Origin: Ovis canadensis
Lineage: Eukaryota; Chordata; Mammalia; Artiodactyla; Bovidae
Assembly (NCBI RefSeq): GCF_042477335.2
Contig: NC_091247.1
Span: 11,087,501-11,151,500 of the forward strand
Length of the DNA: 64,000 nucleotides
Direction of reading: 5' to 3'
The notes beneath the pieces are model-generated. The model was not told the DNA's origin. It did not search any database and saw only the letters and a list, made by a program, of their open reading frames with translations. Of the stretch, positions 48,002 to 58,625 are shown one piece after another (within the stretch, counting starts at the first letter, position 1; each line of letters begins with the position of its first letter). The translations under genes were made by a program, and so were the position numbers.

Positions 48002-48009
48002 TGACGTCG
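48002..48009 (+). promoter_or_regulatory. CRE-like site TGACGTCG
   Basis: Seven of the eight bases of the palindromic CREB/ATF site TGACGTCA, 25 bp downstream of the ZNF143-like motif and about 190 bp upstream of the NR6A1 ATG. Confidence 0.5.
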
Positions 48010-48152
48010 GGGGTGGGAGCTGGCCAGTGCTGAGGGGGCGCGGCGCGGAGGGGCGCGGAGCCCGGCGGCTCGGGGCCCAGAGAGCGCCGCGGCCGGGAGC
48101 CCGCTGGCCCCTGACAGCCCCCTCCCCCTGGCGGACGACGAGGGCGCCGGTC

Positions 48153-48185
48153 ATGGCGGAGCAGCGAACCGAGCGCGGGCCCTGA
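48153..48185 (+). other. Upstream ORF in the NR6A1 5' UTR (MAEQRTERGP)
   Basis: A 10-codon ORF with TGA at 48183-48185, ending 10 nt before the NR6A1 start codon and in another frame. Its ATG has G at -3 and G at +4, a strong context, while the NR6A1 ATG has C at -3. If the transcript starts upstream of 48153, this uORF should lower NR6A1 translation, because the gap is very short for efficient reinitiation. Confidence 0.65.
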
Positions 48186-48195
48186 GCTCCACCGC

Positions 48196-48295
48196 ATGGA
48201 GCGGGACGAACTGCCGCCTAGCGGAGGGGGAGGCGGCGGGGGCTCGGCGGGGTTCCTCGAGCCGCCCGCCGCGCTCCCTCCGCCGCCGCGCAACG
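48196..48295 (+). CDS. NR6A1: NR6A1 (germ cell nuclear factor, GCNF) first coding exon, N-terminus only
   Basis: The exon encodes MERDELPPSG, seven glycines in all, SAGFLEPPAALPPPPRN and the first base of the next Gly codon, then donor GTGGGT at 48296. This is the N-terminus of GCNF as I remember it (human MERDEPPPSG..., so Leu 6 replaces Pro). It is the disordered A/B region; the zinc-finger DNA-binding and ligand-binding-like domains are in later exons outside the window. NR6A1 is an orphan nuclear receptor that binds DR0 repeats of AGGTCA, represses Oct4-type pluripotency genes, is needed for trunk development, and is a known vertebral-number locus in pigs. Read-through into the intron meets a stop within three codons, which supports the donor. 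Confidence 0.93.
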
Positions 48296-48299
48296 GTGG

Positions 48300-49390
48300 G
48301 TGAGGGGCGTGCAAAGTCTCGGCCCGGCGAGAACCCGGCCTCTGTCCCCTTACCCCGGGGAGTCCCCTCCTCTCAGCTGACTCTCTCCCTCTCTCTCTGG
48401 GAAGCCGCGGCGGCCCCGGGTTCCCTCAGCGCGAACCTTCACCCCGGTCCCCCTTCAGCGCCGATCCTCCTTCGCCGCCCTCCCCCCCCCCCCCCCCCCC
48501 CCCGCCGGCGGACTCCCCTCCGCGCGGATCCCCCTCCTGCCTGGCCTCCTCCACCCCGACCTCCGTTTCCCCCTCCCCTCGGTCCCTTCAGCACAGGCCT
48601 CCCCTCCCCCCGGCCCTGTCCCTCAGCCCGAATCCTCCCCCCACCCCGATCCCCTCCGCACCGGCCCCTCTCCACCGGCCCCCCTCACCTCCAGTCCCGT
48701 CAGTGGGGGCGTCCCCTTCCCCTCGGGTCCCCTCTTTCCCATCCTCCCCTTCCCGGCCTCCGAGGGACCCCCTTGCGAGGGTCTCTTCGTCCAAAGGGTC
48801 CCTTCAGCTCCGAGTCCTTCCCCTCCGCCGACCCCCTCAGCGCTCCCCGCCACGGGTCCCTCCTCCCTCCGCGGACGCTCCCTCGGCGCCCTGCCGCCGC
48901 CACACCCTCGTCCCCTGGGTTCTCTCTGCCCCTCACCTTTTGGGAGTCTCTTTCTCTCCCCTCCGCGCTGCCGCGCTTCCCGGGCTGCCCACCCGCCTCC
49001 CTCTCGGCGCCCCCCCCCCCCGTCCCAGAGCTCCTGGCTCAGCGGTTCCTTTTCGGACCCAGCTTCTCCGCGCTCCTGCCCCGCGCCCTCCTCCCCGCCC
49101 TGCTCAGCCCGGTCTCCCGATGCCTCGGCGCACCGGCCCGACCGGGGACCCGGGGCACCTGCCTTTTTCCTCTTTCCGCCCGCTGGTCCCGGCCCGCGCC
49201 CGCCCAGCCTTACTTCTCCTCTTCCTTTTGGCGCTCCCGGAGCCCGGGCGATCACCTGGCCCGGCCCTTCCCTCCGCGCGTCCCCCTGCCCCCGTGTCCG
49301 GGCCAAGTCCTCAGGTTCCTCGGGGCTGCGGCTGGGCCCGACTCCCCCCACCGCTCTCCCCCCACTGCCCCCGCCGGCTCTCTGCCCCTG
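48300..49390 (+). repeat. C-rich, G-poor tract with degenerate repeats just downstream of NR6A1 exon 1
   Basis: The plus (non-template) strand is dominated by CCT/CCC with little G. A degenerate unit near GTCCCTTCAGC..CGA.TCCTCC recurs around 48452, 48582, 48618, 48798 and 48832, suggesting an eroded minisatellite. The tract includes a run of 22 C at 48482-48503. It stays open in several frames because stops are rare in such composition; I do not regard it as coding. Confidence 0.6.
48482..48503. repeat. Poly-C homopolymer, 22 nt
   Basis: An uninterrupted run of 22 C on the plus strand, about 190 bp after the exon 1 donor. The length should be treated as uncertain, because such runs are poorly sequenced. 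Confidence 0.9.
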
Positions 49391-49479
49391 CGGGGTGTTT
49401 TATTTGTATCTGTTTGATATTTCCCCCCACAGTGTTTGCCGCGGAATGTTTTTATTGGTAACGTGTAAGGAGCTTTTGT

Positions 49480-52400
49480 GAGGTCGTAAAAGGTGAACTT
49501 TTGAACTTGGAAAGCGCCCTGGAGCAATTAGCGCAGGCGATAGCCCCGGGAGGCCTGCATTACAAAGGGTGCTCGTACCGGCCGGCAAACGCTTCGGCGG
49601 CAAACCCGATTTATTTATTTATTTGCCCTGCCTTCCACCTTTCACATCTCCTCATTTCCGAATAAAGGGCAGGCTCTCGGAGATCCGCGCCTCCTCCCCT
49701 CTCTGCGCCATAAACGCGCAATTCTCTGAAAGATCTAGGACCGAACAGTGTCTAACAAGTAACAGATTTCAAATTGAATGCAAACACCCGGGACAGTTAG
49801 TAGGCACTAAAAATTAATTGCTTCAGCAAGAAGTTTCTCAATCAGGACAGTGGCCTGGCAGGTGTGAGGAAAGTAACCTGAAAATAGGTCACTTAGGCGC
49901 TCAGTTGCTGAATGAATGGGGAGCAATTTTGGGGTGTATCTCCGCCTTCATAAATTTACGAACTCGTCAGACATTTATTGCCAGTTGAGTAGATCTGGCA
50001 TTTTTACCAGTTAAGGAAAAAGTCGGTTTCGAAGAGAGCCTGGTTAGCTTCATTTACTGTTGCTGACCAAATAGTGATATGTTTTCAAAGCTCTTGTCTT
50101 TTTTTTTTGAGATGTCTGTGATGTGTAGTATCTAGGTGGCTTGCAGTCCCTTGGGTTGTCTTTGGAGACTAATTTCTGAATGTGAACATGTTTGAGATCA
50201 ATAAAATCCCGTGTCACAAAGGAAGAGGCAGGAATCCAGTTAGGGTGGAAGGAGATAGTATCATAGGAACAAAGGATTTCTTTAGTGCTTTTGACTTTTA
50301 AGCTTTTTAAGAGGTGATTTGGTTTGGTGTTAATGTGTTAAAGTTGTAAATTTTGATCTAAAATTTACCATGCTGATTTTTTTTTAACCAGATCTGTAGA
50401 AGCTCAGATCTATATTATGGCCCGTATTAGTGTGTGTAATTTCGTAATGCTTATCTGTGTGTGTATGCTTCCTGTACCCACCTGTGCGACTCGTAGCTGA
50501 TGGATTTTTTGCTACAGTCAGTACTTTCAGTTCTACTTGAGAATATTGTTGTAAGGGAAGTCTAGGAACTGCACTTGCTATTAATTATTCATTAGTACAT
50601 TTTAAAGAACTCAGCGGTAATTTTAACTCTTAATCAAATTTCCCTTTCACAGTCTCATTTCCTCAATCGGTCAGGACCATTTAAAAGAATGTTATCAAGC
50701 AATCCATTTAGGCTAAGGTGGCTTTAGTATTTTACATCAGCCCAATTTAGTGCTACAAATATTTCCTTTTTGTTGAAAACAAAATGGGCAGTTTGATGGG
50801 CTCTAAGGAAAATACATGAAACATTAGACTGTTGTGGAAAGTTTTATTTCCCAGTGTAAAAATGAGTAGTGTGTACTGTTTAACAGTTTATGTTCATTAT
50901 CTCTTATTAAGTTATAATTCACAGAAGAATTACCAAAAAAGAAAAAAAGTTTATTTTTGGAATGGTGGGGGTTTTTTTTGGTAATATCATTCCTAATTAA
51001 TATTTTTCTCCAAAAGTGAATGAAACTGCTTAGGTTTAAAGCAGAGAAAATGCATTCTCCTGGCTTTTTATCCTGGTGGCTGATTTCTATTTTATACGAA
51101 CTATTTGCAGTAGATAGTCATCTAGATAGCAGATCTTTTGGTTTGTGACATGAAGAAATAAACTGAAAGTGAGATTTTAGAAATGTTTTCCTGCTGGAAA
51201 CGCCATTGATGATGAATTTACAGTCCTTTAAGTGGGTTTTATTATTCTATCCGAACAGAATTGCTAGTCTTTTGATGCACCATCACCCTTCCAAGAATTC
51301 CCTGTGCTCACTGCACTAAATATTTCAGTTGTTGCTTTTAGGTTTTGATGACAAACATGAATTCAATCAGAATTTCAAAGGAAGATGAATGATTTGAAGA
51401 AGTATATGTCAATATTGCACTTGATCATTTTATTTTGAGAGAATAATGGAGTTCTAAATGTTTCAAGCAAAGGAAGTTTATAAGCCATTATAAGTAATTA
51501 AAAGCATGTTTTATGTAATTACACGTTGGAGGAATTGGAGAGAAGTTCACTAAATAAACCTGATGTCCTTTTTCTGTTAAGACCATGCCATCTGAATGTT
51601 AATCCCTGAAAATACTTTAGTAGGTATTTTCCGTGACAGTGTAACTTTTCAGTTCTGTGACTTTAAAGATCAAGTTAGTTCTGAGTCAGTCCAGAATTTT
51701 CTACCTTCATTAAACAAACAAGCAAAAAAGCATACTATAGTACTGTTGTTCTTTAGTCCAAACAGCAAACAGGTGTTTTTTAGTGGGTTCTGTGACCTCC
51801 AAAGAACACAGAAAGGCAACAATGAATAGATTCATCGGTGAGCTGAGGTGTGAGATGACCACATTTCCAATCTCAGCTTTATCATCTATCATACTCTTTC
51901 ATGTAATCTTAAGTATGAACATGTTCCAAACCCATAAATCATTCTGAATTCTGTAGCAAAAAGGTGTGTGTGTGTAAGCATGAATTAGTGCAAAGAGGAG
52001 TTAGATGGTGAGGAGGGAGATGAGCTAGTGAATAAAACTGCTGGTGAATTTCCTAAATTATGCTCAAATCCTATATTTCATATTTTATTAATAATTTCTT
52101 GTTTTTTTCACTTTTTCCCTTTCCTGGGGTTGTGGAGCAAAGGTTAGGAAATAGTTTTAGGTTTAAATATCTAGGTTTAGTTTAGTGGAGAATGGAGGAT
52201 AGAAATGCTAACTGCAAATGTGGTGAAATTTCTCAAAACTAGTGCCTGTTGTGAAAGCTGGCTTTAAATTGCTAATGAGCCTGCATGTTCTGGGGTCTAG
52301 GGCTGTATTTGGAGTTTCATTAAGACATCATCATTTTGTTTTTATAACTAAGTATTGGTTTGTGTTGAATAAATTGGCCCATTAATGAATTGTGTTCACA

Positions 52401-55050
52401 TGGTAACTTCTGGCTTTGGGATAGCCTTAGCTGGGATAGTCTCCAAAATTAGGAGACTTCATTTTCAGCAAGCTCATCTAGATTTTTGGGGCCTTTTCAT
52501 AAGTTTTGGTTATTATTTAATTTTCTGTTGTAGTCAAGTTAAATGACATTCTCCATTTAAGTATTTTTTGCAATATTTTATATAATTAGATTGAAAGTTA
52601 AATTTGGTAAGATGCCATTTATGAGTAAAGTTTAATGTTGTTGGTCAAATCTATTAAAGTAGGACAAGAAAAATGCCTCATTTTATGTGTACCAGTTGTC
52701 TTATATGTGAAAAAGGTTCACAATCAGGAAAATAGAAAGTTCTGAATCAACAGATAAATTTTGCTTTTCAGCAAAGAATAAAAGTGTCCTTGAAACAATT
52801 TTAAACAGAAAGTAGCTATTGATTATGTCCACACAGGTGATGATCCAATATACCCAACTTTGTAATACTTTAAAAGTATTTGAGACCAACAAGTTGTGAA
52901 GGAAAATGTTTTCTTTCAAACTTTTACATTCTTAAGGTCAACTTTTTCCTGATTCAGATAATTTCTTAAGGGTTCATGGATGCCTTTGTTAATAACTAGG
53001 GTTCAAAAATACCAGAATTGTTAAAGTCAGCAGAAAGTGCTGAGCAGCTAATTATTTTTTGGGTGTTGAGTCCCTCTCAGAGCCGAAGTTTCAGATTTGT
53101 CTGAGCTTAATCTATGTTAAAAAACAAACAGAAAAACGAACTCTGGATTAACTTTGATATATATATATTATTCCTAGAATCAGTCCCAGGCTTCTATTTA
53201 TTGCTTGTTTTCCGACATGGGTTGTCTTTATGAAAAAGATAAGGCTGTTTGTCTAACCTGTTTTTTTAGTGTGGTTTAGAAATAGCCATAAATAGAAAAC
53301 TTTATGTGAAAGATTAAAACATTTCCTACTTTATTTCATTCTTCCATTACTACCTGCTGTTAAATAGTAGCCTGGGGAGAACAACTTCTCAAGAAAAGAG
53401 ATTTGTTTTTTTGCTGTTTACGATTATTTAAATAAGACTTTACTATGTAACCCGGTAATTCTAATTAACAGTGATTTAGTTGGGGAGCGAACCAGGATTT
53501 CCTCAGCTGGCTGCTGGGGACCTGAATTGCTTTTTTCCCCACCCCCAGCTGCACCAAATCTTTTGATCCCTAAGCTACAGTGGTTGTCATTTGAGAAAGC
53601 AAACTGAGAGAAAATAAGTTGAAAATAGTCTACTTTCAGCCTCATTTGCATCTTGGATGTTTTGTTCTTAAAAAAAAAATTATAGGGATAATTGAGTCTT
53701 TAAAATTTATTTTGAAGGGTGCAAACTCTCATGTCTGAATAGAAAATTCCTAGATTTCTTTAAAAATACTTTTTTGTTTTTTGCTTTAAAAATTTGGGGG
53801 ATGTTGTAGTATCGACAGTCATTATTTCAGAAGAGAAATTATTCTCATTTTAAGTTCACCAGAGGCATTCAAGTGTTTTGAATTTCTTTAGGAGTGTGTG
53901 TTTGGGGAAAACAAAAGTTAGCCTTTATGCAATGGAAAAATTTTCAATCAAAGTAGTTGTGGTTTCTCCATCAGCGTTATATTCGTAAGTTCAAATAAGG
54001 AATCACAAATTCTTAATGTCATACACTTAATAAACTCAACAATTTGTTATATTCAGAGTTTAACTTTAAAAAGTGTCTTCAAATGATGAAATCTTTGGAA
54101 CCTAATTGCCAACTGTACATACCTTTCAATTTGTTTATACAGGAGAAGCTATTCAACCATAAACCACAGATGGCAGTAGCAGCATATTTTTCAGTTTTCT
54201 AGAGGGACTCTGGCCTTTAAGTTGGTGTCAATTCTACTGGCACTGTTGATAGGTCAGCTGCCAAGTGTAATGTTTCCAAAACCAATTCCCTAGGCAGCAA
54301 CATGTAATGTATTCTGGAAACAAATCCGGGCATTTGATTTGAAGATACACTCTGTGGGTGGTTTGAACCGGAGTGGTGATTTTGCTCTCATTGTTTAGAG
54401 TGAGAAATCATAAAGAGAAGCTGGTAATAATGATAGAAGGAGTTGTTTGAGTGATAAGCTATATCACATTGGAATTGCACTGTGTATTAGTAGAGGATAT
54501 ATCAAACATATTTGCTTTAACAACAGTTTGCATTGGAAACAATTTGTAATTATGTAGAAAATAAACGAGAATTGTAATTTTGAGAGTGAAATGCACAACT
54601 AAAGTCCTCATGTGGCAGAAGTAGGTAACTTTCTCAGTTTTTTATTTCCGGCTCTTCCTTATATTTCAGTGAATATTTTTATAAAAGCAGTTCAGAGATC
54701 TATGAGTGCCTGCTCTTCCAACCCATCATTGTAGTGTTAAATTTTCTGTGTTTTTGATTTTCCTTCTAAATACATTGATTGAAAAAGGACATAATTAAAC
54801 AGATTTTAAAATTTCCTATTATACTTCAAGTCCAGAGGTATAATTTCATAGTTTAAGATTTAGGAAACATTTCAGTAACAAATCTGTGCCAAAATGATGG
54901 ACATTCTGGTTCTGTGAAAGAATGAGGAGTTGGGGGGACTACCTTAACTGGTGTTCGTTTTCATTAAAAAATTAATTCTTGCATTCATTTCAGTCTTGAA
55001 TCCATACTGTCTTGGAAGGATTTTTAAAAGTCTTGATTTTGTTGTTAATT
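49480..55050. other. AT-rich NR6A1 intron 1 sequence
   Basis: About 5.6 kb with almost no recognisable transposons, unusually clean beside the repeat-dense flanks. Low-complexity spots include (TA)n at 53158-53168. No exon was detected; ORFs are short and AT-driven. Confidence 0.5.
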
Positions 55051-55052
55051 TC

Positions 55053-55239
55053 TTACGTTCTACTGGTAAAGAATCTACCTGCAATGTGGGAGACCTGGGT
55101 TTGATCCCTGCGTTGGGAAGATCCCCTGGAGAAGGGAACAGCTACCCACTCCAGTATTCTGTCCTGAAGAATTCCATGAACTGTATAGTCCATGGGGTCG
55201 CAAGAGTCGATTGTGACTGAGTGACTCTCTCACACACAC
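55053..55239 (+). mobile_element. Bov-tA SINE in NR6A1 intron 1
   Basis: Starts within the tRNA-like part, TACTGGTAAAGAATCTACCTG, and ends TGACTGAGTGACTCTC. The first bases of the head are missing or diverged. Confidence 0.85.
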
Positions 55240-55512
55240 TGCATCAGATACAGTGTTCTTTTTATCACAGTTAACTCGTTTGTATAATTTAGTTTTTCTC
55301 TCACAAGAAAGAAGAGGACACTTGAAGTCTTACACACTTTTTATCTTGTTTCCTCATCTCTTGCCTTTTAAAATTCATAAGTGAGTAATGAAATAATACA
55401 TAGTTGGATTGTGTTTTTTGTCAGTGGTTTCTTGATCATTTGTTACTAGATTGTTTCAGACTTAATCTCTTCCTATTTATTGAGTACTTAAATTTGTTAT
55501 TAATAATTTACT

Positions 55513-56930
55513 GTATGGTGTAAACCAGTAGTTTTCAAAGTGTCATCCATGAACCACGGAAGAATGGGCCCTGAAACCTTTTCAGGAGGTTCTTGAGGTC
55601 AGAACTATTTTTATAATGCTGACATTATTTGCCTTTTTTGCGATGTTGACATTTGGGCTCATGTTGAGAAACGATGGTGGGTGAATTATTGGCACCTTAG
55701 CAGAAATCAAAGCATCAAACTGTACTAGTAGTCATTGTATTCTTCAGTTCTAGTCACTTGTATTTTTTTTTTTTTAAGCTATTTTCACTTAAGAACGTCC
55801 TGGATGAAGTAGTAAAAAAGATTAATTTTATCAAATCTCTACCCCTGAGTACAGATGTTTTTGGTATTCTGTTTGAGGAAATGGCAAATGCACAAAGCAT
55901 TTCTTCTGCTTACCAAAACAGAATAATTGTTTCTAGGAAAAGTGCTTCTGCAGTTATGTTGTGAGCTGAATTAGCTGCTTTTTTCATGGAACACAATTTT
56001 TACTTGAACAGTTGACAGACCATATTCATTGGGCATTTGGCAGACCATGTTTTGGAAAATGAACAGGGAGCCTGTTAGGCCAGGGAAAACTGACAATGCT
56101 TCTTGATGGTGAGTAAAATTTGAACTTTCAGGTAACAATTAGAATTTTGGAAAACTTGTACTTGCTGCTTTGAGCTTGACAACTTCCCAATACTTAAAGC
56201 CTTTTCTGGTGAGCCCTAATGTTGATGTTACTGATAAATCTGATTTTTAAAAAATATTATATAATGAAATGTTTCAACATTTTGAAGATCCATTTTGGTG
56301 AAGGAGCAGTTTCCAAATTATCCAGTGTATGATGTTAAAAAATTCTGAATGGAGAAAAGATGGGTTCAACGTGCTAAATAGACCAATGGGTTTTAATGTA
56401 ACAGAGTACACAAAGTTCATTGATACGGTTTTAGATTTCCCTTTGAACTGACCTTTAAGAAACCACTACTTACTGAATTTTGGTGTATTATCAAAGGAAA
56501 ATACCTACAATTATTTTCATTAGGAAACAGTTCTTCCATTTCCAATTACAAATCTGTGTGAGACCAGATTTTCTGTGTATACTTCAACCAACAGCATACT
56601 GAATGCAGAAGCATGTAGGAGAATCCTAACCGCCAGAATTAAACCAGATATTAAAGATTAGTAAAAATATAAAACAGTGCTACTCTTCTCATCAATTTTG
56701 TTGTTTTGTTGGAAATTATAGTTACTTTTCATAAAATAGGTTATATTAACATATAACAGGTTTCTTGTTACTTTTGGATGAATTAACAGATATTTAAAAA
56801 GATTTCACACTGTGGTAAATATCACTAGATATAACCTGTGTAAATGTTAGCTCTTTGGGTCCTCAGTAATTTTTAGTTGTGTAAAAGGGATCCTGCGACC
56901 ACGCAGACCAAAGTAATCAGAGAACTTCTT
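55513..56930 (+). mobile_element. hAT DNA transposon fossil, Tip100/Zaphod type, nearly end to end
   Basis: The left end AGTAGTTTTCAAAGTGTCAT and CCCTGAAACCTTTTCAGGAGG, and the right end TAAATATCACTAGATATAAC, CTCTTTGGGTCCTCAGTAAT and AAAAGGGATCCTGCGACC, are the known ends of this family. Between them lie remnants of transposase: VVKKINFIKSLPLS and FGILFEEM at 55805-55885 correspond to the INFIKSRPL...LCEEMG block of hAT transposases, with a further decayed match near 56560-56660. Many stops and frameshifts; dead and old (shared across placental mammals if the family assignment is right). Confidence 0.75.
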
Positions 56931-57449
56931 TTCTAAACAGACTGACTTAATGTGTAAGAAAATGGTGACTTTACCAGGTATTATTGTTAGCACTTAGTTA
57001 CTTTGGGTTTTTCATTCCTTCTCTTTCTCAAAAAAAAAAAAAAAACTCTGTAAAGAGGCTATTTGGAAAAAAAAAAATGAAAATGAGTTCATTTTAAGTT
57101 TTCTTTGCTTGAGACTAAATGAAGTATGTCATAGCTCACCTCACTGAGTTCTCTGATAAGGCTTTTATTACTTGTCATGTGAAACCTGTTGCTTAACTGT
57201 TAATTATTTGTATAGAAAATTTCCAATAGAACCTGTTTCCTCCCCAAGGGTGGATTTATAATTGTGGAAATAAATCTGACAATACAAAAATACTTTATTA
57301 CTTGCTAAAGAGTCATTGCTATAAAAAATTAAAATATTTAAGAGATAAAACCCTCTTATCTTTTCAAAATTTCCTTCAAGAATAGTTTGCTTCCTATGAT
57401 AAACTATCATGGAAAAGAATATTAAAGAATGTATATATATTTAATTGAA

Positions 57450-57515
57450 TTACTTAGCTGTGCAGCAGAAATTAACAACATTTTAAATCAACTATACTTC
57501 AATTAAAAAAAAGGA
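57450..57515 (+). mobile_element. L1 3' end fragment
   Basis: GCTGTGCAGCAGAAATTAAC, TTTTAAATCAACTATACTTC and an A-run, the artiodactyl L1 terminus. Confidence 0.6.
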
Positions 57516-58344
57516 CAGTTACAAACATAAAAGAATGGTTTGCTTGTTTGCCTTCAGTAGATGTGTTGGCTTTCACTGAGCCTTCTAAAGCTGTGATTTT
57601 GGCAGTGTCAGTTTGTAGATTGGTTTTCCTTTAACCTAGTTTTCACTGAGGGAGGTTGTAATAAAGTCTGTATAGGAGAAGTATCTCCTCTGCTGATGCA
57701 AGAATACCCTTTCCTAGTGTGAGTAACATTTTAGTGTAAGTCAATTAGTGTGTTGTTAAAGAGTTACGGATTTACTCCTTAGGGTTGTTGCTAGGTAGAA
57801 CTCATTCTGGAGTGAGTTTGCTGGCAAAAGAAATGTCACAGAACAATGTGAATAACAATAAGGAGTTACTGGATCAGAATTTAAGATGAAAAGCTTGGTG
57901 GGTGATGAAAGATCAGTGAGATATCTGGGCTACCTTCCTGAGGTCTCTCTAGTCATCTTGATGTTCTTGGAGTTTCGTTTAATGTACCTTTCTAAGCATT
58001 TTTGTGTTCTGTAGGGGTTGCAGCCTAATAATGAGAAAATTCATTTTAATGCTTGGATATTATTTCAAGTTTCAGATGAGCTTAATCATTTTAATTACTA
58101 AGCTTAATAACTGAGGCAGATTTGTGTTTTTTTCCCCTTCTATATTTTTGCTGTACTTTGAAATCTAACCTGTTAGGAGGCTTCTCTTTAGCCTTACAAT
58201 CCTTCCTCCAAAATGCCTTTTTGGCAGGATAATAAACCACCTGGGGGAACCCCCCACTGATATCTGTTTAGAGGGCTTTTTTTTTTGAAGTGGCAGTGGT
58301 TTCAGTAAGGGAGGAAGGATTTTGGTTAGATAATATGAGAGGGA

Positions 58345-58625
58345 AAGAGCAGAGACTCTGGAGTGTGGCAGTACAAAGATCACAGCTGTGTGACTTTGTC
58401 ACTTGACTTCTCTGAACTTTTGTGTTCTCATTGAATAATAACAGCAGCTAGCATTTATATAGTTGCTATTATATAATGTTTAAGCACCTTACATATGTTA
58501 ACTTGCTGTTTTCATAACTGTGAGGTTGGTGTTCGACTGTCACCTGCATTTTGCAGATGTGAAAACTGAAGCCCACAGAGATTAAACCCTAGTTTTTACA
58601 GTTAGTAACACCATTAATCATTTGT
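58345..58625. mobile_element. MIR (+) followed by MIR/L2-type (-) fragment
   Basis: GAGACTCTGGAGTGTGGCAG to GACTTCTCTGAACTTTTGTG is MIR in plus orientation. TTTATATAGTTGCTATTATA to GCAGATGTGAAAACTGAAGC is an opposite-facing old SINE/L2 piece. Confidence 0.55.

Larger units (their letters stand above)
47640..49480. promoter_or_regulatory. NR6A1: NR6A1 CpG island / promoter region
   Basis: CpG-dense sequence surrounds the first coding exon of NR6A1 and runs about 1.2 kb into intron 1. No TATA box was seen. The island contains an E-box CACGTG at 47694-47699, a ZNF143/SBS-like site, a CRE-like site and GC-rich tracts, typical of a broad TATA-less promoter. Downstream of the exon the plus strand becomes extremely C-rich and G-poor. 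Confidence 0.8.

Noticed and set aside
48296-49417. Plus-strand ORF of 373 codons after NR6A1 exon 1
   Set aside because: It is Pro/Ser/Leu low-complexity sequence that stays open because of extreme C-richness, overlaps equally open frames on both strands, and lies in the intron after a clear splice donor.
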